From Thermoplasmata archaeon (GTDB lineage Archaea; Thermoplasmatota; E2; DHVEG-1), in assembly GCA_020054475.1 (NCBI GenBank), contig JAHWGJ010000001.1:58434-122433 (forward strand): 64,000 nucleotides of DNA, written 5' to 3'. Of the stretch, positions 49,439 to 59,749 are shown piece by piece (the first letter of the stretch is position 1; the number at the start of each line of letters is the position of its first letter). Under the pieces are notes generated by a model that was given only the letters and a program-made list of their open reading frames with translations, had not been told where the DNA came from and did no database searches. A program made the translations under genes and the position numbers.

Positions 49439-51619
49439 TTATTTTAAATAATTTTTTCCTTTATCAGATAAATATAATAATTTTGAACGGCCTTTACCCT
49501 TATAGTATATTAAATCATTATTTTTCATTATTTCCAAACGTTTATTTAATGTTGATTTTGATATATTAAATTGTTTTTCCAATTTGAATATTAAAATTGA
49601 ATTATTTTCATTATTTTTATTGATATAATTTAACATCATATACATGTCTTCATCAATTTTAATATCGTTTACTATCTTTTCAGGTATTTTATTATATTCT
49701 TGTTCAATTTGTATTATTTGATTTGAGGCTAGTAATGATGAATTAATTCTAATTAATAAAATTGAATTCGAATTAATAATGTAATCATTTATCTCATATA
49801 ATGCTTGAATAACATTTTCAAAAGAATGAATACTAATTAAATAATCGATTCTATCAATAAGGATTATTGATTTTTTATTTTTCCTTAAATAATTTTCTAT
49901 CTGATTTATAAATTCATTAATTCCAGAAATGTTTTTTATTTTTTCCTCTTTTAATGATGATAATTTAATAATATCAATTTTTTCTTTATTTGGTGTTTTA
50001 TCAATTATATAATTTATATCTCTAGAAATAATTAATCCTTTTTGGATTTCATCAAAGGTTTTATCAAATATTTTTATAGCTTTATCTATTTTATTATCAA
50101 ATAAAAAATAGGATTTACCAGATAATAATGGTTCTAAGGTGTCTTTTCTATATGTAATATCCCAACAGACAAAAAGAACATCTGTGATTATATTTGATTC
50201 ATTCTTAATTATTGTTGATGACACCCCTAATAATATTTTATTGCCTAGTTTTGTATTAATAATCATTTCTTTTAAAAAAGATTTTTTTCCATTAATTAGG
50301 TTTGTAATATGACTATCAATTTCGCTTTTATTTTCAAATAGGTTAAGATCTTTTATTGATTTTTTAAAAATATTTTTTTTTGTATATCCTGTTTTTTTCT
50401 GAGCTGATTTATTCCATATAACTATTTTTTTCTCTGAATTAATTGTAAAAATTATTTCATATGCGCCATCTAAAATATTATTCAAATAGTTTGTATTTAA
50501 TTTTAGTTCTTTTTCTGTATTTCTTAGTTTTGTATTATCAATCGCTATACATAGTGCTGCTATTGTTTTGTTATCTTTTATTATTGGAGCTGTAATAGAC
50601 TGAAAAAAACGATTTTCTCCATCAGGTGTAATAATTGAGGTATCATATTTCTTTGATATATTTTTATCAAAAACTTCTTTCAACTGATCTTTCATGTTAT
50701 TAATTGAATCTTTTTGTATAAACTCATCAAATTTCTTGCCTATAATATTTTCATAATTTTGGCCCGGATATGTTCGATTTAAATAAATTATTTTACCAGA
50801 TTTATCAATAATAAGTATCCTATCTGATTCAGGTAAATTATCTACTAAAGAATTCCATCTTTCTTCAGATTCTTTTAAAGATTCTTCGGTTTTTTTCCTT
50901 TGAGAGATATCAATAATATTAATCATAATAACATTTTTTCCATTTAAAAAAATGGTTTTTGAATTTGTTTCTATCCATTTAATTATTCCAGATTTGGATA
51001 TTAATTTAAATTTATGTTGATTAATAACATTCGTATCTCCAAGGATTTTTTTTTTCAATTTTTTCATAACAAAAGTTCTATCCTCAGGATGAATGATTTT
51101 TGATATGAATTTTACACCGCCTTCTATAATCTCTTTTTTTGAAAAACCTGTAATTAATTCCACCGTATTGTTTACATATGTAACTTTATCACCTTCGATA
51201 ATTCCGATTCCCATCAAAGATTGATTCAAAATAGATTCTAATTTTTGTTCATATGATTTTTCTACATTTATGTCTTTGATATATATTGCAAATTTGACTA
51301 TATTTCCTTCTTTATTCATAATTGGTTTTATTTCTGTTGACCACCATCTATTTTGATCATGATCTATAAATTTGTAAGGTTTTTTTGTTTCTAATACTAT
51401 TTTTATTGCTTCTTTTCTATTTTTAATGACTTTTTTTCCAATGACATCAAATCCAGATTTTCCGATCAATTCATTTTTATTTTTTATATTAAAAATCTTT
51501 GCAAATTTTGAATTAATTGTTAATATTTTTCCATCAATATCCGATATTACCATTGGATCATCATGGTAATCAAGTAGTAATTCCATATCTTTAGATAAAA
51601 CCCTCATTTTTTCTATCAT
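49439..51619 (-). CDS. Multi-PAS sensor with DUF835 and winged-helix domain
   Basis: A 726-residue cytoplasmic signalling protein. Four PAS domains lie at about 12-120, 128-240, 250-365 and 375-490 (ISDIDGKILTIN, GITGF-type motifs, SGKIIYLNRTYPG). Then a DUF835 domain at about 500-640 (SGKSYFLFD, GLIISRDI, IILIDRIDYLI), and a C-terminal winged helix at about 655-725 (FNISKSTLNKRLEIMKNNDL). No kinase or response regulator is present. DUF835 is typical of Euryarchaeota and related archaea, often as output of PAS sensors. It is divergent from a paralogue at 51812. SD GAGGTAAAAA. Confidence 0.88.
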   Translation of the reverse strand: MIEKMRVLSKDMELLLDYHDDPMVISDIDGKILTINSKFAKIFNIKNKNELIGKSGFDVIGKKVIKNRKEAIKIVLETKKPYKFIDHDQNRWWSTEIKPIMNKEGNIVKFAIYIKDINVEKSYEQKLESILNQSLMGIGIIEGDKVTYVNNTVELITGFSKKEIIEGGVKFISKIIHPEDRTFVMKKLKKKILGDTNVINQHKFKLISKSGIIKWIETNSKTIFLNGKNVIMINIIDISQRKKTEESLKESEERWNSLVDNLPESDRILIIDKSGKIIYLNRTYPGQNYENIIGKKFDEFIQKDSINNMKDQLKEVFDKNISKKYDTSIITPDGENRFFQSITAPIIKDNKTIAALCIAIDNTKLRNTEKELKLNTNYLNNILDGAYEIIFTINSEKKIVIWNKSAQKKTGYTKKNIFKKSIKDLNLFENKSEIDSHITNLINGKKSFLKEMIINTKLGNKILLGVSSTIIKNESNIITDVLFVCWDITYRKDTLEPLLSGKSYFLFDNKIDKAIKIFDKTFDEIQKGLIISRDINYIIDKTPNKEKIDIIKLSSLKEEKIKNISGINEFINQIENYLRKNKKSIILIDRIDYLISIHSFENVIQALYEINDYIINSNSILLIRINSSLLASNQIIQIEQEYNKIPEKIVNDIKIDEDMYMMLNYINKNNENNSILIFKLEKQFNISKSTLNKRLEIMKNNDLIYYKGKGRSKLLYLSDKGKNYLK

Positions 51620-51811
51620 TTTTTACCTCAAAAATTGAAATTTAATATATTATATATCAATTAATAAACTACTATAATAATAATACAGTAATTAATTTTT
51701 TCAAATTCATTTTAATAAGCAAAGATTTGATAATAATACCAAAAAAATTTTATATCTATAAATAACTTATAGCAATACATAATAATTTTATTTTTCATAA
51801 GGGAGGATAAA

Positions 51812-53641
51812 ATGTCAGTTTCCAAAATTAACGAAGGTAATTTTTCTAACGAAATATATAAAGTAATAGCTGAAAATTCTCCAGATATTCTCCTCCAAAC
51901 AACTAAAACGGGGAAAATAATATTCATGAGTCGAAATGTTGAATCAGTATATGGTTATAAGCTTGATGAAATTATTGGACGACATTTCAGAAATTTTGTA
52001 CCACGGAAGGAATTGCCAAGATATTTATTTAAAATGAAGGAAATGGCATCTGGTAAAACTATAAGAGGTTTTAGAACATTTGCTAAACACAAAGATGGTC
52101 ATTTAATTCCTATAGAACTTTCTGGAAAAACTATTACTTATAATAATAAATCATATTTTAATGCAATTATGAGAGATGTATCTGAAAAAATTGAAGCAGA
52201 ACAAGCTCTTCTAGAAAGTGAATTACAAAGAAAATTCATTCTTGATACTATACCTGATTTATTATTTGTAATTAATGATAAAGGATTTTTTACAAGCTAT
52301 CATGGTAATGTTAATAATTTATATCAACCCCCCGACCTTTTTATAAATAAAAAGGTTGTTGATGTCCTTCCTAAATCTTTAGGTATAACCACAATGGAAT
52401 ATGTTGAAAAAGCTCTGAATACAAAAAAAATTCAGATTTTTCAATATAATCTAAAAATAAAAAATATAAAAAAATGGTATGAAGCTAGAATGCTGGCAAT
52501 TAGTAAAAAGGATGTAATTAGTATAATTCGAGATATAACATCCTTAAAAGAACAACAAGATGAATTGATAAAAAATAAGGAATACTTACAAACATTATTT
52601 GATAGTGCAACTGAGATTATTTTTACAATAGATACAAGTAAGAATATTATTATATGGAATAATTCTGCAAAGAAAATATCTGGTTATCATGATAAAGAAA
52701 TTATTAATAAGAATTTTATTAAAATTAATTTAATATATAATTCTAGTGAATTTCAATCATATTTATTTGATATATTTAAAAATAGAAAAATTAAATCTTT
52801 TGAAATTATTATTAATACAAAATTTAAAACTAAAAGAATATGGAAAGCTTCGCCATCAATTATTTATGGTGAATCAAAAGAATTATCAGAAATATTATTT
52901 ATTTGTAAAGATATTACTTTTAAAAAGAATTTACCATCAAAAGTTATTTTTGGCAGAAGTTATATTTTTCTTGATAGAAATAATAATAGGTCCTTTAATA
53001 TCTTTAAAAATGAATTAAATAAAAAATGTAATGGTATTGTAATATCTAGGGAAATTTTGGATAAAATTGATTCATTTTCAAATAAATTTAATATTGAATT
53101 TATTCAATTATCTTCACAAAACCAAATTAAAAATCATATCAATGATCTCCCTTCATTATTTTCTCTATTGGATAAAAAAATAAAAATTAAATCAATAATT
53201 TTTCTTGATCGTTTAGATTATTTTTATAATAAATATCCTTATAATGAGATTGTATCAACTTTATATAAAATAAATGATATTGTAACTCAAAGAAACGCCC
53301 TATTAATTATTCATTTAAATCCAGATTTACTTACAGATGATAAAATTGCTATATTAAAGGAGGAATTTTATGAATATACTTCTAAAGATATTAATGACAT
53401 GATTATTGATAAAGATTTATTTGAGATACTACAATTTATTGGTTCAAGGAATGAAAAAAATGTTTTAGTCAATTATAAAGAGATTGGAATAAAATTCTCG
53501 ATTTCAAAAATTACTGTTTCAAGGAAAATTGATAAATTAATTGGTTTAAATTTGATTCATTCATTTAGAAGTGGTAGAACAAAAATTCTTGATTTAACAG
53601 ATGAAGGTAAAAATTTATTAATAAACGCAAAAGAATTTTAA
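51812..53641 (+). CDS. PAS sensor with DUF835 and winged-helix domain
   Basis: A 609-residue paralogue of the divergent gene at 49439-51619. Three PAS domains at about 15-130, 137-245 and 255-370 (LLQTTKTGKIIFMSRNVESV, IPDLLFVINDKGFF, IIFTIDTSKNIIIWN) precede DUF835 (FGRSYIFLD, GIVISREIL, SIIFLDRLDYFY) and a C-terminal winged helix (FSISKITVSRKIDKLIGLN). The same order without the fourth PAS suggests a sensory regulator that binds DNA. The two are divergent over 190 bases and may regulate each other. SD GGGAGGAT. Confidence 0.88.
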   Translation: MSVSKINEGNFSNEIYKVIAENSPDILLQTTKTGKIIFMSRNVESVYGYKLDEIIGRHFRNFVPRKELPRYLFKMKEMASGKTIRGFRTFAKHKDGHLIPIELSGKTITYNNKSYFNAIMRDVSEKIEAEQALLESELQRKFILDTIPDLLFVINDKGFFTSYHGNVNNLYQPPDLFINKKVVDVLPKSLGITTMEYVEKALNTKKIQIFQYNLKIKNIKKWYEARMLAISKKDVISIIRDITSLKEQQDELIKNKEYLQTLFDSATEIIFTIDTSKNIIIWNNSAKKISGYHDKEIINKNFIKINLIYNSSEFQSYLFDIFKNRKIKSFEIIINTKFKTKRIWKASPSIIYGESKELSEILFICKDITFKKNLPSKVIFGRSYIFLDRNNNRSFNIFKNELNKKCNGIVISREILDKIDSFSNKFNIEFIQLSSQNQIKNHINDLPSLFSLLDKKIKIKSIIFLDRLDYFYNKYPYNEIVSTLYKINDIVTQRNALLIIHLNPDLLTDDKIAILKEEFYEYTSKDINDMIIDKDLFEILQFIGSRNEKNVLVNYKEIGIKFSISKITVSRKIDKLIGLNLIHSFRSGRTKILDLTDEGKNLLINAKEF

Positions 53642-53663
53642 ATTATATTTAAATAGGGTTTCG

Positions 53664-54395
53664 ATGCAACAAGATATTGTATTAATTCTATTCATTTCTG
53701 TTCTTGGACCAATTATCGGGTCCTTTATTGGTGTTATAAAAAAACCTTCTGAAAGATTTATGTATAATATGTTAGCTTTTGCAGGAGGTGTAATGCTTTC
53801 AATATCCTTTTTAGAATTAATCCCTTCTAGTATAAAAATATCATCGATTTTTATTTGCGTAATAGGAATTATTATTGGAACAATAATTATGTTTTTTCTT
53901 GATAAATTAATCCCCCATATACACCCTGAATTAAGTTGTCAGGAACATGGACGTAATTTGAAAAGAACCTCGATTTTTTTAATTCTTGGAATATTTTTAC
54001 ATAATATACCGGAGGGGATGGCTATTGTTCTTGGATCTGAATCTGCTGCTCAAGCAAGTCTTGTTATTGCAATTGCTATTTCTATTCATAATATTCCCGA
54101 GGGTATTTGTACATCTGCGCCATATTATAATGAAACTAAGCTTAGATTGAAATCTTTTTTACTATCTTCAACAACGGCAATACCAATCTTGGTAGGATTT
54201 TCAATAGCCTTTATTTTAAGAAATTTTATTTCTACAAATATGATTGGATTAATAGTTGGCGCTACTGCAGGTTTTATGATTTATATAACCGCTGATGAAA
54301 TAATACCGACCTCCTGCGGTGAGAATACCTCCCATAATACAATAATTTCTCTTATTATTGGCATCTTATTTGTAATAATACTAGGTTTTCTATAG
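53664..54395 (+). CDS. ZIP family metal transporter
   Basis: A 243-residue membrane protein with eight predicted helices that imports zinc or other divalent cations. The metal sites are in HNIPEGMAI (TM4, near 112) and HNIPEGI (TM5, near 147). The TM3-TM4 loop contains HIHPELSCQEHG, a His-rich metal loop. The length fits the short GufA/ZupT-type. It follows the PAS protein by 22 bases on the same strand and may be its target or co-transcribed. It could balance the CDF exporter at 1747. Confidence 0.93.
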   Translation: MQQDIVLILFISVLGPIIGSFIGVIKKPSERFMYNMLAFAGGVMLSISFLELIPSSIKISSIFICVIGIIIGTIIMFFLDKLIPHIHPELSCQEHGRNLKRTSIFLILGIFLHNIPEGMAIVLGSESAAQASLVIAIAISIHNIPEGICTSAPYYNETKLRLKSFLLSSTTAIPILVGFSIAFILRNFISTNMIGLIVGATAGFMIYITADEIIPTSCGENTSHNTIISLIIGILFVIILGFL

Positions 54396-54422
54396 AATGA
54401 AATATTTTTTACATTAATGAAA

Positions 54423-54884
54423 TTATTTATTATAACCAATTTTTTTAAAATATTTTTGATGATATTCTTCAGCTGGATAAAATTTCAAACAAGATTTTAT
54501 TTCTGTTACAATTTTTTTTTTATAAAAATTTGAATCCTCAAGATGTTTTTTTGATTCTTCTGCATCTATTTTTTGTTCAACATTATGATAGAAAATAATT
54601 GATTTATATTGTGATCCTATATCAAAACCTTGTCTATTTATTTGGGTAGGATCATGTATTTTCCAAAATACTTTGAGTAATTCCCTATAAGATACTATTT
54701 TTGAATCAAATTCAATTTGTACTACTTCAACATGGCCAGTTTTTCCAGAGCATACTTGTTCATAGGTTGGGTTAATTATATTTCCACCCATAAAACCAAC
54801 AATAGTCCTAGTTACTCCCTCTATTCTATCAAATGATGATTGAACGCCCCAAAAACAACCAGCTCCGAATGTGGTAATTTCCAT
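54423..54884 (-). CDS. msrA: Peptide methionine sulfoxide reductase MsrA
   Basis: A 153-residue enzyme that reduces (S)-methionine sulfoxide in proteins. The active motif is AGCFWGVQ near residue 9 (nucleophile Cys), followed by GFMGG, GKTGHVEVVQI, and HDPTQINRQGFDIGSQYKS. The resolving Cys typical for the C-terminus is not obvious; a Cys occurs at about 129 (IKSCLKFYP). Start ATG 54884 with AAGGAATT upstream. It would help oxygen tolerance. It stands alone here, next to response-regulator genes. Confidence 0.95.
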   Translation of the reverse strand: MEITTFGAGCFWGVQSSFDRIEGVTRTIVGFMGGNIINPTYEQVCSGKTGHVEVVQIEFDSKIVSYRELLKVFWKIHDPTQINRQGFDIGSQYKSIIFYHNVEQKIDAEESKKHLEDSNFYKKKIVTEIKSCLKFYPAEEYHQKYFKKIGYNK

Positions 54885-54969
54885 AATTAATTCCTTAATT
54901 TTTTAAAAGTAATTTTTGGATAAATAGTTAAAATAAATATGGCATATATTATAAATATAATCATAATAA

Positions 54970-55341
54970 CTATGCAGGGATTATTTGATTTATTCTTTTT
55001 ATTAGATCTTCTGCATCAAATGGTTTTTGAATATAATCTTCTCCAAAGAATTTTCCAGCTTTCTCAGCAGTTTCATCTGTTCGAGCGGTTAAAAATACAA
55101 CTGGTATATTTCTCCAATCATCGTTTTCTTTTATTTTATCATATAATTCCCATCCTGTCATTTTTGGCATCATGATATCAAGAAGGATGAGATCTGGTTT
55201 TTCATTATTTTTTAAATATTGAAGACAATTATTTCCATTATTTAATGTTATAACTTCATATTCTTTGTCTGCATATTCTAATGTTTTTTTTATAGTAAAA
55301 AGTTGATCTTCCTCATCATCTACTACCATAATTTTTCTCAT
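54970..55341 (-). CDS. Response regulator receiver protein
   Basis: A 123-residue single receiver domain, CheY-like, with no output domain. Phosphoacceptor Asp is in LLDIMMPKMTG (about residue 54), acidic pocket VVDDEEDQ (about 6-13), switch residues LTAR (about 84) and KPFDAEDL (about 105). It is 75 bases after the histidine kinase gene and in the same direction, so it is the likely partner. In archaea such domains pass phosphate to other proteins. Start ATG 55341. Confidence 0.93.
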   Translation of the reverse strand: MRKIMVVDDEEDQLFTIKKTLEYADKEYEVITLNNGNNCLQYLKNNEKPDLILLDIMMPKMTGWELYDKIKENDDWRNIPVVFLTARTDETAEKAGKFFGEDYIQKPFDAEDLIKRINQIIPA

Positions 55342-55416
55342 TTATTTTTTCAACTCCAGCTTATTACTGTAATATGAGTTATATTATTTATTTTTTTGAT
55401 TATTTTAATTCGTTAT

Positions 55417-58400
55417 TTATTTTTGAATTTTATAAGGTAGTGTAAAATAAAAAGTTGAACCTTTTCCTAAACCTTCACTTTCAGCCCAGATTTTACCACC
55501 ATGTTTTTCAACTATTTTCTTAGAAATTGTAAGGCCAAGACCGCTGCTATCAAAATCATGTCGAGAATCGTCTGCTTTATAGAATTCATCAAACATGTTT
55601 TGTATTTGATTTTCTGACATTCCAATACCATTATCTTTTATTGATATTGTAATAAAATATTCATTATGTATTGAATTTATAATTATTATTCCTGATTCTT
55701 TTGAATATTTAACTGAATTATCTATTAAATTATTTATTAATTCTTCAAATCTAAGATTATCGATGTTTGTGATTATATCTTTATCGATATTGTTTTTTAG
55801 TTCTATATTATGGTTTTTTAATAATATTTCATTATTTTTTATTACTGAATTTATTATATCAAACAAATTTAATTCCTCAAAATTAAATTCTGTTTTAGGG
55901 GAATTTAAACGAGCTAGTTGTATTGTTTTTATTACTAAGTTTTTCATATAATCAACATTTCTGTTTATTACCTGAAGAATTTCTTTTAATTTTGGATCTC
56001 TTTCTTCTTTTTCAACTATTGGCAATAAATTTACTAATGGCCCTAGGGGATTTTTTAAATCATGGCCAAGTTGATTAATAAATTCATCTTTTTGTTTTAA
56101 CAGATTCTGTATTTGTTTTGTCCTATTTTTTACCTTATTTTCAAGTTGTTCATTTAATTCTTTTAGTTCATTATGTGCTTTTTCTAATTTTCTCTCATCT
56201 CTTTTTTGTTCAGTTATATCTCTTGAAACATTTGCTAGATATAATGGTTTATTTGTTTCAGGATCTTCAATAACAAATGTAAATGCATATACAAATGTTT
56301 CAGTACCTGTTTCGATATTTTTATACCTTAATTCCCCTTGCCAAAATCCTTTATTTAATATTGATGGTATTACTTGTTTTTTTACAATGAATTGTAAATC
56401 ATTTGGTATAACATCATATATTCTGTGTGTTTTAACTTGATTGGAGTGTATTCCAAGCATTTTTTCACCTGCTTGATTTAAGAAAATCATTTGTCCATCA
56501 ATAGTTGCAAGATTTACAAGTTCTCCACTATGTCTTACAACTGATGCTAATTTCTGTAATTCTTCTTCAGCTTTTTTTCTTTCAGCAATATCTCTCGCAA
56601 TTCCTAATACTACAGGTTTTCTATTAATTTTAATAATTGATTTATGGATTTCTAATGGGATTTTCTCCTGATTTTTCCCAATAATTGTAGTTTCAAATAA
56701 AATATCTTCCCCTTTCATTAAATTAATAATATTATTATCTAGCTCTTTATGTAAATTTTCTTCTAATAAATCTTTCATATTCATTTTTAAAAGTTCTTCT
56801 TTTTGATAACCTAATAAATTACAGAATTTATCATTTACTTCGATAAAATTCGAAGGTTTATTATCCTTTAAATCATGCATAAAAAGTAAATCAACATTAT
56901 TGTAGAATAACTCACGATATTTCTCCTCAGATTCTTTTAATGTTATCTCCGCTTTTTTCCTATCGGTTATATCTCGTATAATAGCTTGAAGGAATTTATC
57001 ACCTTCTAATTCAATATATGCAAGTGTTACTTCAGCATCAAATATTTTTCCATCTTTTGTTTTATGTTTCCATTCAAATGTATTATTGTCTATTTCTTTA
57101 ATGGCGTTATTAATTTTTTCAATAGCATAATCTTTTGATTTTATACCTTCTGTTTGATATTCTGGCGAAAAATCTAATGGTGTTTTTCCGATGATGTCTT
57201 CTTTTTTACAATTAAATATTTTTAAAGCTTGAGGGTTACAATCAATAAATTTTGTATTTTCATCAAGTTTTGCAATAAATATTCCATCATCAGAATTTTC
57301 GAAAAGAGTTCTATATCTAATTTCACTAGATTTCAATGCTTTTTCTGCTTTAACTCTCTGTGAAATATCTCTAAAAACTACGATATCAGCGGATTTTCCA
57401 AAATATTCGATTTTTTGTGCATTAACTTCAAAAGGCAATCTATCTCCATTTTTTCTAAGAATCTCAATAACATATGGTTTTATTTCAAATCCAGCCATCC
57501 TTTTTGTGAGATTTGTTAAAAGTTTTATTTTACTTTTCTTTGTAACAATTTTTGTTTTTAAAAAATTCTTACCAATTAACTCATCACGAGTATAATCCGT
57601 ATATTTTGTCACACTTTGATTCATATCAAGAAATTTTCCTTTTGAATCAACGATAACAACAGGATCTGCAATCGAATTATATAAATTTTGTAAATTTATT
57701 TTAGATTGTGTTATTGATTGCTCAAAATTTTTTGAATCTGTAATATCTTTAACTGCCCCATAAATATGATCTATTTGATTATTATTAAAAACTGATTTTG
57801 CATAATCTCTCATCCATTTTATTTTTCCAGATTTGTTTATTATTCGATATTCTATCGTTTTTGAATGTCCATCTAATAAAATTTTTATTTGATCCTTATA
57901 AATTTTTTTATCATCTCTATATACTAAAAATTCCCATCCGCCTTTTTTTTTAATTTCGTTTATTGAATATCCAGATATTTTTTCAATAGCATCTGTTACC
58001 CATTCAAATGATAGTTTTTTGTCATTATCAATTTTTATACTATATGTAAAATCTGATGCTAATTCTGATACGATTTTATATTTTTTTTCATTTTCAATAA
58101 TTTTATTCTCAAAATTTTTCCTATCAGTTATGTTTCTTGATATTGCCAGAATTCCAATTTTTTTATTATTTTCATTTAATAATAATTCAACCTTAACTTC
58201 AGCTAAAAAAGTTGTTCCATCTTTCCTTTGATATTCAATTTCCATTAAACCAGGATTATTTCCGCTCAAAATTGAACTGAATATCTTAAAATATTTTGGT
58301 ATTAGATATGGTTTAAAAGCTCCAATTTTTGAAAAATGTTTTCCAATTATCTCATTTTTATTAGAATATCCAATTAATTTAGCACCAGATTGATTACTAT

Positions 58401-58629
58401 ATTTGATTATTCCAAGATTATTGACATAAACTATACCATCGGGTGAAGTTTCTATAATATTTTTAAATAATTCAGAATTTAAAGATTTATCTAAATTTTT
58501 TTCAAAATTATTTTCAATTGTAAGAATTTCAGAATCGTTAGTTTTATTAAGAAATTTCTTAAATTTACCTAATTTTTCTTCTTTTCTTAAAGTTTTAATT
58601 ATATCTGGCTCTTCAGATCTACATCCCAT
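55417..58629 (-). CDS. Multi-PAS sensor histidine kinase
   Basis: A kinase of about 1070 residues, starting at ATG 58629 (MGCRSEEPDI), which has AAGGAT upstream; a TTG nine bases earlier is weaker. Six PAS domains with PAC-like ends fill residues about 55-825 (ISRNITDRKNFE, VKDITDSKNFE, IIRDITDRKKAE and so on). A coiled coil at about 828-858 is followed by the H-box LGHDLKNPLGPL (phosphoacceptor His about 868) and the ATPase region (N-box LINNLIDNSVKYS, DNGIGM, GLGLTISKKIV). No membrane helix is seen, so it senses inside the cell. It pairs with the response regulator at 54970. Confidence 0.93.
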   Translation of the reverse strand: MGCRSEEPDIIKTLRKEEKLGKFKKFLNKTNDSEILTIENNFEKNLDKSLNSELFKNIIETSPDGIVYVNNLGIIKYSNQSGAKLIGYSNKNEIIGKHFSKIGAFKPYLIPKYFKIFSSILSGNNPGLMEIEYQRKDGTTFLAEVKVELLLNENNKKIGILAISRNITDRKNFENKIIENEKKYKIVSELASDFTYSIKIDNDKKLSFEWVTDAIEKISGYSINEIKKKGGWEFLVYRDDKKIYKDQIKILLDGHSKTIEYRIINKSGKIKWMRDYAKSVFNNNQIDHIYGAVKDITDSKNFEQSITQSKINLQNLYNSIADPVVIVDSKGKFLDMNQSVTKYTDYTRDELIGKNFLKTKIVTKKSKIKLLTNLTKRMAGFEIKPYVIEILRKNGDRLPFEVNAQKIEYFGKSADIVVFRDISQRVKAEKALKSSEIRYRTLFENSDDGIFIAKLDENTKFIDCNPQALKIFNCKKEDIIGKTPLDFSPEYQTEGIKSKDYAIEKINNAIKEIDNNTFEWKHKTKDGKIFDAEVTLAYIELEGDKFLQAIIRDITDRKKAEITLKESEEKYRELFYNNVDLLFMHDLKDNKPSNFIEVNDKFCNLLGYQKEELLKMNMKDLLEENLHKELDNNIINLMKGEDILFETTIIGKNQEKIPLEIHKSIIKINRKPVVLGIARDIAERKKAEEELQKLASVVRHSGELVNLATIDGQMIFLNQAGEKMLGIHSNQVKTHRIYDVIPNDLQFIVKKQVIPSILNKGFWQGELRYKNIETGTETFVYAFTFVIEDPETNKPLYLANVSRDITEQKRDERKLEKAHNELKELNEQLENKVKNRTKQIQNLLKQKDEFINQLGHDLKNPLGPLVNLLPIVEKEERDPKLKEILQVINRNVDYMKNLVIKTIQLARLNSPKTEFNFEELNLFDIINSVIKNNEILLKNHNIELKNNIDKDIITNIDNLRFEELINNLIDNSVKYSKESGIIIINSIHNEYFITISIKDNGIGMSENQIQNMFDEFYKADDSRHDFDSSGLGLTISKKIVEKHGGKIWAESEGLGKGSTFYFTLPYKIQK

Positions 58630-58778
58630 CCTTATCAAAGAAAAAAAGAATACTTATATTTATAAATGTTTTTATTTAATAATATACTTTATAAAATGAT
58701 AAGATTAATTATTGCTTATCTTTAAAATAAAAAATCATATATAATTAAACTGAAAATTAAAACTATTTTGTAATTTTT

Positions 58779-59155
58779 CTAATTAATAAATTCTATATAT
58801 TTTATGTTAATAATTATAATAAAAATAAATAGTGAAGGATAACATAGAGGAATATCATATAATCTTGGACATATATGAGTGATTATTATTTCATTATAAG
58901 AAAACCAAATTCCTAGGAATAGACCTAAAAAAGTACCTATAAAAAAAAAATTAGATTATTCCTTGAAAATTGAATTGTTTCTGAAATAGTAATTAATGAA
59001 AATGATAAAAAAACAAGATAACATGCTGGTATAAAAAATATTTTTGGACAATAATCTACTGTTAAATAATCTAATAATATCAGATATGACGAAAAAATTA
59101 AACCTATTATTGAAAAAATTAGAATATAGTTTCTAAAAATTTTAATTGTTTGATC
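58779..59155 (-). pseudogene. Membrane protein gene with frameshift in an A10 run
   Basis: Two open parts of about 70 and 55 codons in different frames together look like a four-helix membrane protein. The first has DYCPKIFFIPACYLVFLSFS and the second HICPRLYDIPLCYPSLFIF, so the CP-x4/5-IPxCY motif is repeated. The frame changes at the A10 run 58941-58950 (plus strand); one extra base would restore it. No clear ATG start exists. The paired Cys suggest a redox or metal function. Either a decayed gene or a homopolymer error. Confidence 0.5.
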
Positions 59156-59182
59156 CCCCCCTTATCCAATTTCCATAAATTA

Positions 59183-59305
59183 TTATATTTTTTCATTTTT
59201 TTCTAATTTTTTACTCCCGCAATATGGGCAATGTATTTCCTCTGTTTTTGTATCCTTCATTGGAGCTCCAAATACAAAATCGCAATCATTACATTTCCAT
59301 AACAT
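59183..59305 (-). CDS. 40-residue zinc-ribbon protein
   Basis: Starts at ATG 59305 (MLWKCNDCDFVFGAP) with CNDC and CPYC pairs and a Lys-rich end. It resembles the protein at 48912-49028 in length, Cys spacing and aromatic start, so the two are likely paralogues. GTGAT serves as a weak SD. Function unknown; rubredoxin-like fold possible. Confidence 0.65.
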   Translation of the reverse strand: MLWKCNDCDFVFGAPMKDTKTEEIHCPYCGSKKLEKNEKI

Positions 59306-59371
59306 TTGGAATCACATTTAATCTAATCACATTTTTCTATTAAAATATATATCCTCTTATATCTTTGATTT

Positions 59372-59539
59372 TTATCTTTTCCTCAAAAGCATTGCTATGA
59401 TAATCATGATTAATCCAATTATTGAAACAATCATTGGAATATTCTCAGATCCAAGTATGAAATCTACGCCAGTTGCGATAATCATCATAAAACCAAATAC
59501 AGCGAATAATAGTGGATAAAATGATCTCTTTTCTTCCAT
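59372..59539 (-). CDS. 55-residue two-helix membrane protein
   Basis: ATG 59539 to TAA 59372 encodes a charged start MEEKRSFYPL, two membrane helices (LLFAVFGFMMIIATGVDFIL and IVSIIGLIMIIIAMLL), and RKR. GTGAT lies before the start. It is 66 bases downstream of, and in the same direction after, the small zinc-ribbon at 59630-59749. It resembles many short DUF-type membrane proteins; no family is recognised. Confidence 0.55.
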   Translation of the reverse strand: MEEKRSFYPLLFAVFGFMMIIATGVDFILGSENIPMIVSIIGLIMIIIAMLLRKR

Positions 59540-59629
59540 AATAAATCACGTTCTTTAAATTTTAATTATTTAATCCAAATAGTTGTTTTCAACTATAAAA
59601 TATTAATCTTTAATTTAAGTTTAATACTT

Positions 59630-59749
59630 CTAAATATCTTTTAATACATTTTTCCAATCTTGAACTTCATTACATTTTAGACATAATCCGTTATTATTTT
59701 TATAATCAAAATCACTAATTTTATCTCCACAGTACTTACATTTTGGCAA
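59630..59749 (-). CDS. 39-residue zinc-ribbon microprotein
   Basis: From TTG 59749, the frame reads PKCKYCGDKISDFDYKNNNG, then LCLKCNEVQDWKNV. The CKYC and CLKC pairs, 18 residues apart, form a zinc ribbon. No ATG is available and the SD (AGTGA) is weak, so the start is uncertain. The protein features argue for a real gene. Confidence 0.5.
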   Translation of the reverse strand: MPKCKYCGDKISDFDYKNNNGLCLKCNEVQDWKNVLKDI

